Source of the DNA: an uncultured Lachnospiraceae bacterium
Lineage (GTDB): Bacteria > Bacillota > Clostridia > Lachnospirales > Lachnospiraceae
Assembly: GCA_910578555.1 (NCBI GenBank)
Contig: CAJTPS010000009.1
Coordinates: forward strand, 1 to 64,000
DNA: 64,000 nt
Direction of reading: 5' to 3'
The translations under genes were made by a program, and so were the position numbers. Of this stretch, positions 51,187 to 58,906 are shown piece by piece (position 1 is the first letter of the stretch; every line of letters starts with the position of its first letter). The notes beneath the pieces are model-generated. The model was given only the letters and a program-made list of their open reading frames with translations. It searched no databases and had not been told where the DNA came from.

Positions 51187-52297
51187 GTGTCATATATAGA
51201 ACGGGCAGTCACACCGATATTAAAAAACAGAGTTTCAAACAGCAAGTGTACTCTTATCACAGGAGCCAGAGAGGTTGGAAAGTCAACGCTCGTAAAGCAT
51301 GAATTTTCACAGTATCACAGGGCCAATTTCGACGATCGGCTGACGAGGCTGCAGGCGAAAGAAGAGCCGGGGCTTTTTTTCCTGAACAATCCATGCCCAC
51401 TGTTTATTGATGAGATTCAGAAAGAAAGCAGTATTCTGGAAGAGATTAAGCAGATCGTTGATGAAACTGATGAACGAGGTATGTTTCTTTTGTCGGGTTT
51501 TCAGAAACCGGAGCTGATGAAAGGGATGAGTGAATCCCTTGCCGGAAGAGTCTCGATCACAGGGCTGGCAGGATTACTATTCTTCCTATGTATCTACTTA
51601 TCTTGAGCGTGATATTAACGAGTTGATTTCAGCGGACAGCATTACCTTTACAAAGTTTCTGACGGCTGTTGCCGCAAGAACAGGCGAACTGTTAAATTAC
51701 GCAAATATTGCAGGCGAAATCGGCGTAAGCGAGCCGACGGTCAAGATGTGGATATCGATTCTGGAACGGACAGGGATTGTGTTTCTGTTACAGCCATACA
51801 GCGCGGCCGCACTGCACAGAGCAATTAAAACGCCAAAGCTCTATTTCAGGGATACGGGACTGGCCTGTTACCTGACAAGATGGCTGACACCGGATGCGCT
51901 GAAGTGTTCGGCAGTAGCAGGCAGCATGTTTGAGACTTTCATGGTATCGGAAATCCTCAAATCCTATTCCAATGAAGGCATGGACTATAAGTTCCATATT
52001 TTCTATTACCGGGGAAAGGATAAAAATGCCGCCGGAGAAAATGAGATAGACCTCGTCATAGAAGAAAACGGAGTTTTATATCCCGTTGAAATTAAAATGT
52101 CCGGCAACCCTAAAGCCGATATGGGTGCGGCCAATCCGGTGCTTGATAAGGTGCAGGAGAAGTCGAGAGGGATGGGTGTGATTCTTTGCCTGATCGGTAA
52201 AAAAACGTATCTGCGAGAGAATTTGGTTGCGCTTCCGATTACGTATATTTATTTCCTCAGCGGAGGATGGTTTGGATTGGAACAGGACAGGTTTTAG
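51187..52297 (+). pseudogene. AAA-type ATPase with DUF4143 domain, internally deleted and frameshifted
   Basis: The first part (from GTG 51187, after AAGGAGG) reads YIERAVTPILKNRVSNSKCT and has Walker A GAREVGKST and Walker B PLFIDEIQ, then LSGFQKPELM and SESLAGRVSI, as in AAA_14 proteins. After about 51560 the frame changes. The second part starts WQDYYSSYVSTYLERDINEL and continues as DUF4143 with a PD-(D/E)XK-like end (ENEIDLVIEENGVLYPVEIK). About 60-70 residues normally separate these two motifs and are missing, so the break is a deletion with frame loss. The intact family is found in mobile or defence-related regions. Confidence 0.8.
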
Positions 52298-52316
52298 GAG
52301 AGAGGAGGTGGCGGAT

Positions 52317-52537
52317 ATGATAAAGCATATCTGGACAGACGGAACGCATGAAGATTTTCAAAGATTTTACCGGATTACGGAAGACTACTACAGCAGTATT
52401 GTGGGCGGTGCGGACCGCAGAAAATCTTTTATGCCTTATACACAAAGCTTGGCTATCATCAGATTCCAAACTATCCGCCTTATGATAAACTGGAAGGGGC
52501 GGTCTGTTTTGCCAGAGATATTTTGGAGAAAAAATAA
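52317..52537 (+). pseudogene. GNAT acetyltransferase with a large internal deletion
   Basis: The 5' end, MIKHIWTDGTHEDFQRFYRI then TEDYYSSIVGGADRRKSFMP, and the 3' end, YTKLGYHQIPNYPPYDKLEG then AVCFARDILEKK, are both recognisable GNAT pieces. They are in different frames and joined near 52440-52448, so the acetyl-CoA-binding core has been lost. AGGAGG at 52303 marks the old start. Not functional. Confidence 0.75.
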
Positions 52538-52539
52538 AA

Positions 52540-53082
52540 ATGTACTTATACCACTATTATGATGCTTCCATGAAGCCATTCCAGAACTTGTCAGATGTTT
52601 CTATGGAAGATGCAAAGAAAATATTAGAAGATATTGCTTCAGAAAAGCCTGATACCCAATGCGCCAAAAGAACAACAGGGTATATGGAATTAAGGCATCA
52701 TTATGAAGAGATTCTGAGACGTGAATTTGTGAAAAAAGGCGGCAATATGCAAAGACGGTCGCCGCATTACATGGTGGTTGAACATAGCCTGTGGCTGGCT
52801 TCCTGGTTTGAAAACAGCGCTTTTATTAAAATTGATATCAATGAATTTGATAAAAGCACGATTTCTTTCACATATGGAGATTCCCACCCGACTTTCAGCC
52901 CAAAAGTAAATGACGGTAAGGAATATCGCAAAAAACTTTATACATATGATGAGATACTGGGAATTATAGCGAAATACGGGTACCCACAGGATTGGAACAA
53001 TGATGGGAAATATGGACCGGAACGGTATATAGAGGCTCATATCTGGAGTGATGACGTGATAAAAAGGTATATTAATACATAA
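52540..53082 (+). CDS. Hypothetical protein of about 180 residues
   Basis: Begins MYLYHYYDASMKPFQNLSDV and continues with a helical first half (MEDAKKILEDIASEKPDTQC, RHHYEEILRREFVKKGG) and a beta-rich second half (PHYMVVEHSLWLASWFEN, ISFTYGDSHPTFSPKVND). No membrane segment. I do not recognise a named domain, but the protein looks like a family of short Clostridial proteins. GGAGAA lies about 11 bases before the start, inside the end of the broken GNAT gene. Codon use is AT-rich, as for other genes of this decayed stretch. Confidence 0.6.
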   Translation: MYLYHYYDASMKPFQNLSDVSMEDAKKILEDIASEKPDTQCAKRTTGYMELRHHYEEILRREFVKKGGNMQRRSPHYMVVEHSLWLASWFENSAFIKIDINEFDKSTISFTYGDSHPTFSPKVNDGKEYRKKLYTYDEILGIIAKYGYPQDWNNDGKYGPERYIEAHIWSDDVIKRYINT

Positions 53083-53091
53083 ATACAAGTG

Positions 53092-53125
53092 GACGCTCAA
53101 AAAGCGTTAGCGTCGCTATAGTGAC
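53092..53125 (+). other. Two small hairpins before the VOC-family gene
   Basis: GACGCT (53092-53097) pairs with AGCGTC (53109-53114); it is followed by the near-palindrome GTCGCTATAGTGAC (53112-53125). Another hairpin-rich leader between two genes, but not recognisably of the E family. Confidence 0.45.
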
Positions 53126-53183
53126 ACTACATGCAAGGACTATGGCAATATAGTGCCTGTAATATTTTATTAGGAGAAAATGT

Positions 53184-53606
53184 ATGAAGATTGTACCCAC
53201 ATTAAATTTTGGCGGAAACTGCCGTGAGGCGCTGCAGATGTACGAAAAGGCTTTTGCCGCAAAAATTACCTGCATCATTACATATGGTGAAGCGGATGAC
53301 CCGCAGTATAATTCTTTGTTAGAGCCGGGGCAAGGGGACTACATTTATCATTCGGAGCTCCTGATCGGTGGGCAGAGGATTATCATGAGTGATCATGTGG
53401 ATCTGGAATTTCAGACCTGCTATTCAAATTTTCTTACGGTTATGTGCGACACGAAAGAAGACGTAGAGCGGACATATGAGACGATGAAAGACGGAAGTAA
53501 AACGATTTATCCGATGGAAGCTACACCATATAGCGCCTGCAGAGTTGTTTTCGTGGACAGGTTTCGAATCCGATGGGGGATTATGACAGAGCAGGTTGGA
53601 CAATGA
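53184..53606 (+). CDS. VOC-superfamily (PhnB-like glyoxalase) protein
   Basis: A 140-residue protein with the two beta-alpha-beta-beta-beta halves of VOC metalloproteins. The first half opens KIVPTLNFGGNCREALQMYE and contains ITYGEADDPQYNSLL; the second reads HSELLIGGQRIIMSDHVD and ends FVDRFRIRWGIMTEQ. This is the PhnB/3-demethylubiquinone methyltransferase-like group. Members bind small molecules or metals, and some confer drug resistance; the function here is not shown. TTAGGAGAAAATGT precedes the ATG. Confidence 0.82.
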   Translation: MKIVPTLNFGGNCREALQMYEKAFAAKITCIITYGEADDPQYNSLLEPGQGDYIYHSELLIGGQRIIMSDHVDLEFQTCYSNFLTVMCDTKEDVERTYETMKDGSKTIYPMEATPYSACRVVFVDRFRIRWGIMTEQVGQ

Positions 53607-53869
53607 TTAAGGACCTTACGAAATTCATGATTATCAGGGAAAATATGTTTACAATTCCGTCAAGCGTGTGCTATAGTAATGAAAAGCATATTTTCTATTA
53701 ACACAGATCAGTGGTTTCTATTTATATTCTAAGTTTCAGAAAATCCATGCTTTGATTCCAACGAACAAATACAGAAGCGGGAGGATCTGGAACGGTTCTC
53801 CTGCATCGAATGGACGTTTCCGAGCCATGTTTCGGAAAACGGTCTGCCGGACAACAGGGAGGACATCAG

Positions 53870-54751
53870 ATGAAAAATGAGATTAATGCAAAACAAAATG
53901 TACAACGCAACTATAAGGACACCATATTCCGTATGTTGTTTAAAGAGAAGGAAAACCTTTTGAGCCTGTATAACGCTCTGAATGGGACTTGCTATGCAGA
54001 TGTGGATTGTCTGGAGATCACAACGCTGGAAAATGCAGTCTATATGAACTATAAGAATGACGTTTCCTTTGTAATCGCCCATGAGTTGCTGCTCTATGAG
54101 CATCAGTCAACCGTTAATCCGAACATGCCGTTACGGGATCTGTTTTATGTAAGCAGCGTGCTGCAGGGCAGGGTCAGAGATGAGGATTTATACGGCAGGC
54201 GGATGATCAGGATTCCGGCTCCCAAATTTGTGGTGTTTTACAATGGTATGGATTTGCAGCCGGAACGAAGGGTACTCCGGTTGTCGGACGCTTTTGAAAA
54301 GCAGCTGGAACAGCCGGAACTGGAACTGACCGTGTCTGTTTACAATGTTAATCTCGGACATAATGTGGAACTTTTAGAGGCGTGCCGCCTGTTAGAAGAG
54401 TATGCGCAGTATGTAGAACAGGTCAGGGCGTTTGCCAGAATAATGCCTTTTCCGGAGGCTGTGGAGCAGGCGGTAAACTATTGTATCGGGAACGGAATCC
54501 TTGCGGGTTTTTTGTGTAAGAATCGTGCGGAGGCGATAGCGGTGAGTATTTTTGAATACGATGAAGAGAAGCATATCAAGAATGAGCGGGAAGAAGGAAG
54601 AGAGGAAGGAAGAGAAGAAGGCCGTGAAGATCTGGCCCGAATACTTAAAGAACTTATGGATGACGGAAGAACCGATGAACTGAAGCGTGCGCTTTCCGAT
54701 CGTGCATATCGCGAAGAATTGTATCATATGAAAACAAAACTTGACAGGTGA
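53870..54751 (+). CDS. Rpn-family PD-(D/E)XK nuclease (recombination-promoting)
   Basis: A 293-residue protein of the Rpn/YhgA-like transposase_31 nuclease family. Signs are NYKDTIFRMLFKEKENLLSL near the start, VSFVIAHELLLYEHQSTVNP with the EHQS motif near residue 80, and PAPKFVVFYNGMDLQPE in the middle. The tail has three tandem EEGRE repeats then an alpha-helix, a layout common in these proteins. They are linked to RecA-independent recombination or phage-like transfer, though the physiological role is unclear. AGGGAGG lies seven bases before the ATG at 53870; the frame before it (from 53810) has no ribosome site. Confidence 0.85.
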   Translation: MKNEINAKQNVQRNYKDTIFRMLFKEKENLLSLYNALNGTCYADVDCLEITTLENAVYMNYKNDVSFVIAHELLLYEHQSTVNPNMPLRDLFYVSSVLQGRVRDEDLYGRRMIRIPAPKFVVFYNGMDLQPERRVLRLSDAFEKQLEQPELELTVSVYNVNLGHNVELLEACRLLEEYAQYVEQVRAFARIMPFPEAVEQAVNYCIGNGILAGFLCKNRAEAIAVSIFEYDEEKHIKNEREEGREEGREEGREDLARILKELMDDGRTDELKRALSDRAYREELYHMKTKLDR

Positions 54752-54755
54752 ACAA

Positions 54756-55382
54756 ATGACAGGACTCGGAACGGTAATAAACAGCGCCGGTATTATTGCG
54801 GGCGGTCTGGTCGGACATTTTACAGGAAAATTATTTAAAGAAGAACAACAGGAAGCGTTAAATAAGGCTTGCGGAATCAGTGTTTTGTTCATTGCGATTG
54901 CCGGCGCCATGGAAGGCATGCTCAGGATAGAGGGTGATACGATCACCAGCGGAAAGTCCATGCTGGTGGTGCTTTGTCTTGCGGCCGGGACCGTGATCGG
55001 GGAACTGGCCGGTATTGAGAACGGGTTCGAACGGTTCGGCGAGTGGTTGAAGCATAAGACAGGGAACAGCGGCGATTCCGGGTTCGTGAATGCTTTTGTG
55101 ACATCGTCTCTAACCGTCTGTATCGGGGCAATGGCGATTGTGGGAGCCATACAGGATGGTATGTTAAACGATTATTCCACGCTCATGGTAAAAACGGTTC
55201 TGGATTTTATCATCATAGCGGTCATGACCAAGACGGCGGTTTCCTACCTGTCCCTGATCGGCTCTGTCCTGATTTTCTGTGTGGGCGTGAATCTGGTCTG
55301 GGGTAAAAAGGTGCGCGTTGCGAATATGCTGCCGGCTGTTGTGCTGGCGATTCTGGCGGCGTATTTGCCGTGGCACTTCTAG
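54756..55382 (+). CDS. DUF554 family membrane protein
   Basis: A 208-residue membrane protein with about six helices. GLGTVINSAGIIAGGLVGHF starts it, FIAIAGAMEGMLRIEGD lies near residue 50, and GSVLIFCVGVNLVWGKKVRV near 170, all expected for DUF554 (YqgA-like). No function is established; a transporter role is often guessed. The start at 54756 follows AGGTG; a start at 54741 would overlap the nuclease gene's end by 11 bases. It ends before hairpin leader E6. Confidence 0.85.
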   Translation: MTGLGTVINSAGIIAGGLVGHFTGKLFKEEQQEALNKACGISVLFIAIAGAMEGMLRIEGDTITSGKSMLVVLCLAAGTVIGELAGIENGFERFGEWLKHKTGNSGDSGFVNAFVTSSLTVCIGAMAIVGAIQDGMLNDYSTLMVKTVLDFIIIAVMTKTAVSYLSLIGSVLIFCVGVNLVWGKKVRVANMLPAVVLAILAAYLPWHF

Positions 55383-55412
55383 TATTGTATCGGGAATATG
55401 GATTGTAGAAAA

Positions 55413-55529
55413 GTATGAAGGAAAGCACTAAGCGCGAAAGAACCTTGCTAAGTGTTTTCAAGCTTCATACAAGAGAATGCCAAAGAACAGCATTCTCTGC
55501 ATGGATTGTTTGTGCCAGCTATGCTGGCA
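55413..55529 (+). repeat. Modular hairpin leader E6 (before a broken GNAT gene)
   Basis: GTATGAAG (55413-55420) closes with CTTCATAC (55463-55470) around CACTAAGC with GCTAAGTG (one A-A mismatch). AGAGAATGC with GCATTCTCT (55472-55498) and TGCCAGC-TAT-GCTGGCA (55513-55529) follow. Outer arms, order and mismatch position match E4 at 19938-20079; only the inner stem differs. Confidence 0.78.
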
Positions 55530-55574
55530 TGGCGGAAGTGTAAAAAACCGGAGGCTGACAGGAGGAACAAAGAA

Positions 55575-56058
55575 GTGATACGGCAGGCGGCAGTTGAGGA
55601 TGCATCAAGAATAGCAGAAATTCTGGTATTCACTAAACGCGTGAACTATAGAAGGATATTCAGTAATGACCGCGTATCTTTCGGTGAAATACAAGTCTAT
55701 CCGCTGGCGAAAAGATATATTGAAAACCCGAAGGAACTGGAAAATATCTGGGTTTATGAAGATGAGTTTGTCAAAGGGTGTCTTACATATTGAAGGAGAA
55801 AGGATTACAGAATTATATGTAGATTCTTTTTTTGAAAATCAAGGTATTGGAGGCAGATTGATTCAGTTTGCCATAAAACAGAAGAAATGCAGTTATCTAT
55901 GGGTGTTTGAAAAAAATACAAGTGCTGTTCGTTTTTATGAAAGATATGGATTTGCGGTTACAGGGGCAAAAAAATTAGAAGAGGGCACGACGGAGTATAT
56001 CGTTGAAATGAGATGCCGGTCTGCAGCTGGAGGGTCTGCTGTTCCGGAAATTACATGA
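55575..56058 (+). pseudogene. GNAT N-acetyltransferase with a one-base frameshift
   Basis: The 5' part (GTG 55575, after GGAGG) reads VIRQAAVEDASRIAEILVFT and FGEIQVYPLAKRYIENPKEL; the 3' part reads HIEGERITELYVDSFFENQG then IGGRLIQFAIKQ and NTSAVRFYERYGFAVTG, the acetyl-CoA loop and C-terminal end. The frame moves near 55777-55780, where an extra G in GGG would explain it. Removing one base gives a continuous GNAT of about 155 residues. A sequencing error cannot be excluded. Confidence 0.75.
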
Positions 56059-56177
56059 AAATGTATCATCTGCATATAAATCACAAATACACAGATAATG
56101 ACTGTAGAGACAGCCTGCGAACGGACAGGGCATTTGCCGCGCTGTTCCGCTGTGGTGCTGACAGAAAGATGGAAATA

Positions 56178-56300
56178 GTGTGAAAAATCACACTGATGTG
56201 CTGATTTTTCACACGCAAATTTGTGCCGGAGCGTCACAAATTTGTTTGATGGCAGACGCAAATTTGAAATTTGCGTCGCCCCGTCGCGTAAACGCTCCGG
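56178..56300 (+). repeat. Three-hairpin leader E8 before nadE
   Basis: GTGTGAAAAATCA with TGATTTTTCACAC (56178-56214), CAAATTTGTG with CACAAATTTG (56216-56244) and GACGCAAATTT-G-AAATTTGCGTC (56255-56277) are all perfect. The loop of the second hairpin, CCGGAGCGT (56226-56234), is exactly complementary to ACGCTCCGG (56292-56300), just before the nadE ribosome site. This allows a long-range pairing or switch. The final part is shared with hslO. Confidence 0.8.
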
Positions 56301-56313
56301 AATGGAGATTAAC

Positions 56314-58224
56314 ATGAGACACGGGTTTATCAAAGCGGCGGCTATGACGCCGAAGATCAGGGTGGCTGATCCGGCATACAATGCGAAGGAAATCAGCAAA
56401 GGAATTGAGGAGGCATGCGTGAAGGGTGCGAAGATCATCGTTTTTCCGGAGCTGTGTCTGACCGGTTATACTTGCGGTGATCTTTTCTTACAGGAACTGC
56501 TGCTGGCGCAGGCAAAAGAGGCGCTGCGCACGGTGACGGACGCCACACAGGGCAGCGACGCGCTGGTGTTTGTGGGGCTTCCTCTGGAAAAGGACAGTAA
56601 ACTTTACAATGTGGCGGCAGTGCTGCAGGACGGCGAAGTGCTTGCTTTTATTCCGAAAAAATATATTCCGTCCTATGCGGAATTTTATGAGACGAGACAC
56701 TTTACGGCTGGCAATGAAACGCCGGAGAGCTGTTTCTACGAGGGAGAAGAAATTCCGTTTGGCACAAACATCCTGTTTGAGGCGGATGCGATCAGCGGGC
56801 TGACGGTAGGATGTGAGCTCTGTGAGGATCTTTGGGCGCCGCTGCCGCCGGGGACGCTGCACACGCTGGCAGGGGCAACTGTGCTGGTGAACCTGTCGGC
56901 CTCCAACGAGACGGTGGGCAAGGATGTATACCGGGAAATGCTGGTGAAGTCATCCAGTGCCAGACAGATTGCGGGATACGTCTATGCCTCCGCGGGCGAA
57001 GGAGAATCTACCCAGGATCTGGTGTTCGGCGGACACAATATGATTGCGGAGAACGGTACGATTCTGGCGCAGGCGAAGCGTTTTACACCGGAAAATATTT
57101 ATGCGGAGCTTGATATTCACAGGCTGCGGCACGAGCGGAGAAGGATGTCCACTTTTGTGCCGCAGAGGCCGGAACAGTATCTGATTCTTCCGGTTCATAT
57201 GGAAGAGGAGGAGACAACGCTTACGCGCACGTTCGGCGCTAAGCCTTTTGTACCGTCCGATCAGGAGGAGCGTGAGAAGCGCTGTGAGGAGATTCTTTCG
57301 ATCCAGTCTTACGGGCTTAAGAAACGATATGAGCATACCGGCTGTCAGTCTGCGGTGATCGGCGTCTCCGGCGGGCTGGATTCTACGCTGGCGCTTCTGG
57401 TGACGGTGCGGGCTTTTGATATGCTGGGACTGCAAAGAGAACAGATCACGGCGGTGACCATGCCTTGCTTCGGCACCACGGACAGAACTTATGACAATGC
57501 CTGCAAACTGGCGAAGACGCTGGGGGCAACACTCAGTGAGGTGGATATCAGAGAGGCGGTGACTGTGCATTTCAGGGATATCGGGCAGAACATAGACGAT
57601 CATGACGTGACTTATGAGAACGGACAGGCCAGAGAGCGTACCCAGATCCTGATGGATATTGCCAACCGCACGGGCGGTATGGTCATCGGAACCGGAGACA
57701 TGTCGGAACTGGCGCTGGGCTGGGCGACCTACAACGGCGACCACATGTCCATGTACGGCGTAAATGCGGGAGTACCCAAGACACTGGTGCGCCATCTGGT
57801 GCAGTATTATGCGGATACCTGTGGTGATGAGGAATTGAAAAAGACACTTCTGGATGTACTTGACACGCCTGTCAGTCCGGAGCTGCTGCCGCCGGTGGAC
57901 GGTGTCATCTCACAGAGGACGGAGGATCTTGTGGGACCCTATGAATTACATGATTTTTTCCTGTATTACATGCTGCGCTGCGGTTTTGAGCCGGCTAAGA
58001 TATACAGGATCGCCTGCGAATCTTTTCGGAATATATATGACAAAGATGTCATATTGAAATGGCTCAAAACCTTTTACAAGCGGTTTTTTGCGCAGCAGTT
58101 TAAGCGTTCGTGTCTGCCGGACGGACCCAAAGTCGGCAGTGTGGCGGTGTCACCGCGGGGCGACCTGCGTATGCCTTCCGACGCCTGTGCGGATATCTGG
58201 CTGAAGCAGGTGGAGGAACTGTAG
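56314..58224 (+). CDS. nadE: Glutamine-dependent NAD+ synthetase
   Basis: A 636-residue two-domain enzyme that makes NAD+ from deamido-NAD+, ATP and glutamine. The N-terminal nitrilase-type glutaminase (about 1-280) has its catalytic triad in FPELCLTGYTCGD (Glu), FIPKKYIPSYAEF (Lys) and TVGCELCEDLW (Cys). The synthetase domain has GVSGGLDSTLALLV (PP-loop) near residue 350, then DMSELALGWATYNGDH. The start at 56314 is fixed by TGGAG in the shared cassette. A strict ATGACA-N4-TGTCAT palindrome lies at 58035. Confidence 0.95.
   Translation: MRHGFIKAAAMTPKIRVADPAYNAKEISKGIEEACVKGAKIIVFPELCLTGYTCGDLFLQELLLAQAKEALRTVTDATQGSDALVFVGLPLEKDSKLYNVAAVLQDGEVLAFIPKKYIPSYAEFYETRHFTAGNETPESCFYEGEEIPFGTNILFEADAISGLTVGCELCEDLWAPLPPGTLHTLAGATVLVNLSASNETVGKDVYREMLVKSSSARQIAGYVYASAGEGESTQDLVFGGHNMIAENGTILAQAKRFTPENIYAELDIHRLRHERRRMSTFVPQRPEQYLILPVHMEEEETTLTRTFGAKPFVPSDQEEREKRCEEILSIQSYGLKKRYEHTGCQSAVIGVSGGLDSTLALLVTVRAFDMLGLQREQITAVTMPCFGTTDRTYDNACKLAKTLGATLSEVDIREAVTVHFRDIGQNIDDHDVTYENGQARERTQILMDIANRTGGMVIGTGDMSELALGWATYNGDHMSMYGVNAGVPKTLVRHLVQYYADTCGDEELKKTLLDVLDTPVSPELLPPVDGVISQRTEDLVGPYELHDFFLYYMLRCGFEPAKIYRIACESFRNIYDKDVILKWLKTFYKRFFAQQFKRSCLPDGPKVGSVAVSPRGDLRMPSDACADIWLKQVEEL
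58035..58054. repeat. Palindrome ATATGACA-N4-TGTCATAT, copy 4
   Basis: 8-bp perfect arms with spacer AAGA inside nadE, read as Asp-Lys-Asp-Val. One of the two longest copies. Confidence 0.75.
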
Positions 58225-58235
58225 GAACGCGGTGT

Positions 58236-58712
58236 TTACTCTGCCTCGATTTCATCCCCCTCATTTTCCAGCGCCTTTTCCAGCGAAGCGGTGATGGCGT
58301 CTAAGAGGATCATGGAGGTGTATTTGCTGTCATCCGGATAGGTGACGCCCTCTAAGCTCTGGTTGACAATGATCTGGTTTGCCAGATCTTCGAAGGAAGG
58401 CTGGATCAGAGGATACATGGTCGCTACGGCTTCGTCCAGATTGATGAGCCGTATGGAGTTGATGTTTTTCTCGTCCACAGTCACTTCGATTTCCACGACA
58501 TTGTCATTCAGGATCAAAGACGTTGTATATACACCGGGTATGTAGGTGTTGGAGGTGGTCTGCGTCACGGTGGACATGGTTTCCCTTTTCTCCTCTTTCG
58601 GCAGGAACATGATGATGAGCAGGACGATGAAGAGGATACCGAGCACGGCAAAGATTCCGGTATATATTAACTCTTTTACATGAAGCACAACGATTTTGGT
58701 TTTGGAACTCAT
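58236..58712 (-). CDS. Membrane-anchored protein with FMN-binding-like domain
   Basis: A 158-residue protein with one N-terminal helix (LIYTGIFAVLGILFIVLLII) and an outer domain of about 105 residues reading YIPGVYTTSLILNDNVVEIE, VNEKNI-type strand and LEGVTYPDDSKYTSMILLDA. This resembles the FMN_bind fold (GxYxG, then ...SGAT...), but the Thr of SGAT that would carry flavin is replaced by YPDDSK, so covalent FMN is unlikely. It could be a degenerate sensor or electron-transfer accessory. ATGGGGATATTGT precedes the ATG. Its leader E7 lies upstream on the minus strand. Confidence 0.6.
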   Translation of the reverse strand: MSSKTKIVVLHVKELIYTGIFAVLGILFIVLLIIMFLPKEEKRETMSTVTQTTSNTYIPGVYTTSLILNDNVVEIEVTVDEKNINSIRLINLDEAVATMYPLIQPSFEDLANQIIVNQSLEGVTYPDDSKYTSMILLDAITASLEKALENEGDEIEAE

Positions 58713-58809
58713 ACAATATCCCCATAGAAATTCTTTTTTATCAGTTTATGTGGGGGCATTGCGGTTTATGCAAGGTTATCTTGTTTTATAGGAACACACT
58801 AACCTCCAT

Positions 58810-58906
58810 GATTCCACGCTGCGGAATCTTAAATTTGTGCGGAGAATGCCGTATTTCAGGCATTCTCCTGTGTGAGATGAAGTTGCAAAGCAACTTCATC
58901 TCACAC
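58810..58906 (-). repeat. Modular hairpin leader E7 (minus strand, after bceB)
   Basis: In minus-strand order: a perfect 17-bp hairpin (58870-58906, arm GTGTGAGATGAAGTTGC, loop TTT), GGAGAATGCC with GGCATTCTCC (58841-58868), and GATTCC with GGAATC (58810-58828), then ATGGAGGTTAGTGTG. The last two are nearly identical to modules 2 and 4 of E5. The bceB stop codon lies inside the first hairpin. A Shine-Dalgarno-like GGAGG follows but opens only a seven-codon frame. Confidence 0.82.

Noticed and set aside
55575..56058. Programmed frameshift in the GNAT gene
   Set aside because: No slippery heptamer or stimulatory hairpin is seen at 55777, and GNAT genes are not known to use one; a plain one-base error or mutation is simpler.
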